Part shown: piece after piece, positions 19,004 through 19,019 of the stretch
Layout of the letters: every line of letters starts with the position of its first letter
Position numbering within the stretch: position 1 is the stretch's first letter
Source: Firmicutes bacterium UBA1393
GTDB lineage: Bacteria; Bacillota; DTU025
Assembly: GCA_002305255.1 (NCBI GenBank)
Contig: DBQN01000096.1
Coordinates: 1,558 to 20,576, forward strand
Reading direction: 5' to 3'
Length of the DNA stretch: 19,019 nucleotides
Translations under genes and position numbers: made by a program
The notes under the pieces: generated by a model
Database searches by the model: none
What the model was told of the DNA's origin: nothing
The model's input: the letters and a program-made list of their open reading frames with translations, nothing else

Positions 19004-19019
19004 CTCATTTGGGAAGGGG

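Overview
The window reads as a GC-rich chromosomal segment of an anaerobic, endospore-forming member of the Bacillota (Clostridia, Symbiobacteriia or Limnochordia-like). The spore call rests on an alpha/beta-type small acid-soluble spore protein (16771-17103) and a secreted LysM-SleB cortex-hydrolase-type protein (18113-18952). Anaerobic metabolism is suggested by a four-subunit 2-oxoacid:ferredoxin oxidoreductase (5072-7819). The paired M16 proteins (8714-11315) and the meso-diaminopimelate dehydrogenase (11462-12370) fit the same group. No mobile element, CRISPR array, rRNA or tRNA was seen. Genes are packed tightly; the longest gap without a gene is about 225 bp (7820-8043), so no empty stretch exceeds 300 bases.

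Layout. Bases 1-1137 (+) hold the 3' part of a protein ending in a GreA/GreB C-terminal domain, then a small XRE-type regulator whose promoter/RBS region carries two inverted repeats. Bases 1134-3751 (-) hold a translationally coupled maltokinase and GlgM-type glycosyltransferase, both predicted to supply maltose-1-phosphate to GlgE-type glucan synthesis (glgE itself is not in the window). Bases 3836-7819 (-) hold korDABC plus a class I/II aminotransferase, a plausible amino-acid catabolic unit: transamination to a 2-oxoacid, then ferredoxin-linked oxidative decarboxylation to an acyl-CoA. Bases 8044-11315 (-) hold an inactive/active M16 peptidase pair followed by a histidine-phosphatase-family enzyme.

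Bases 11462-12370 (+) encode diaminopimelate dehydrogenase behind a promoter with two tandem TATAAT boxes. It converges on a minus-strand operon (15987-12354) of a PII-like protein, a cation:proton antiporter and a membrane GAF-GAF-GGDEF diguanylate cyclase. This operon is the most unusual assembly here, because it places a PII-type sensor, an ion antiporter and a c-di-GMP synthase in one transcription unit. Bases 16070-19003 hold a cyclase-family (kynurenine formamidase-like) hydrolase, the spore protein with a good sigma-G-like promoter, a formate/nitrite-family channel on the minus strand, and the LysM-SleB protein followed by a clear terminator.

Functions are inferred from motifs read in the translations; no database search was run. 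Start sites were moved from the longest ORF wherever a Shine-Dalgarno sequence favoured an internal start. Eleven of the 19 starts assigned inside the window are GTG or TTG.
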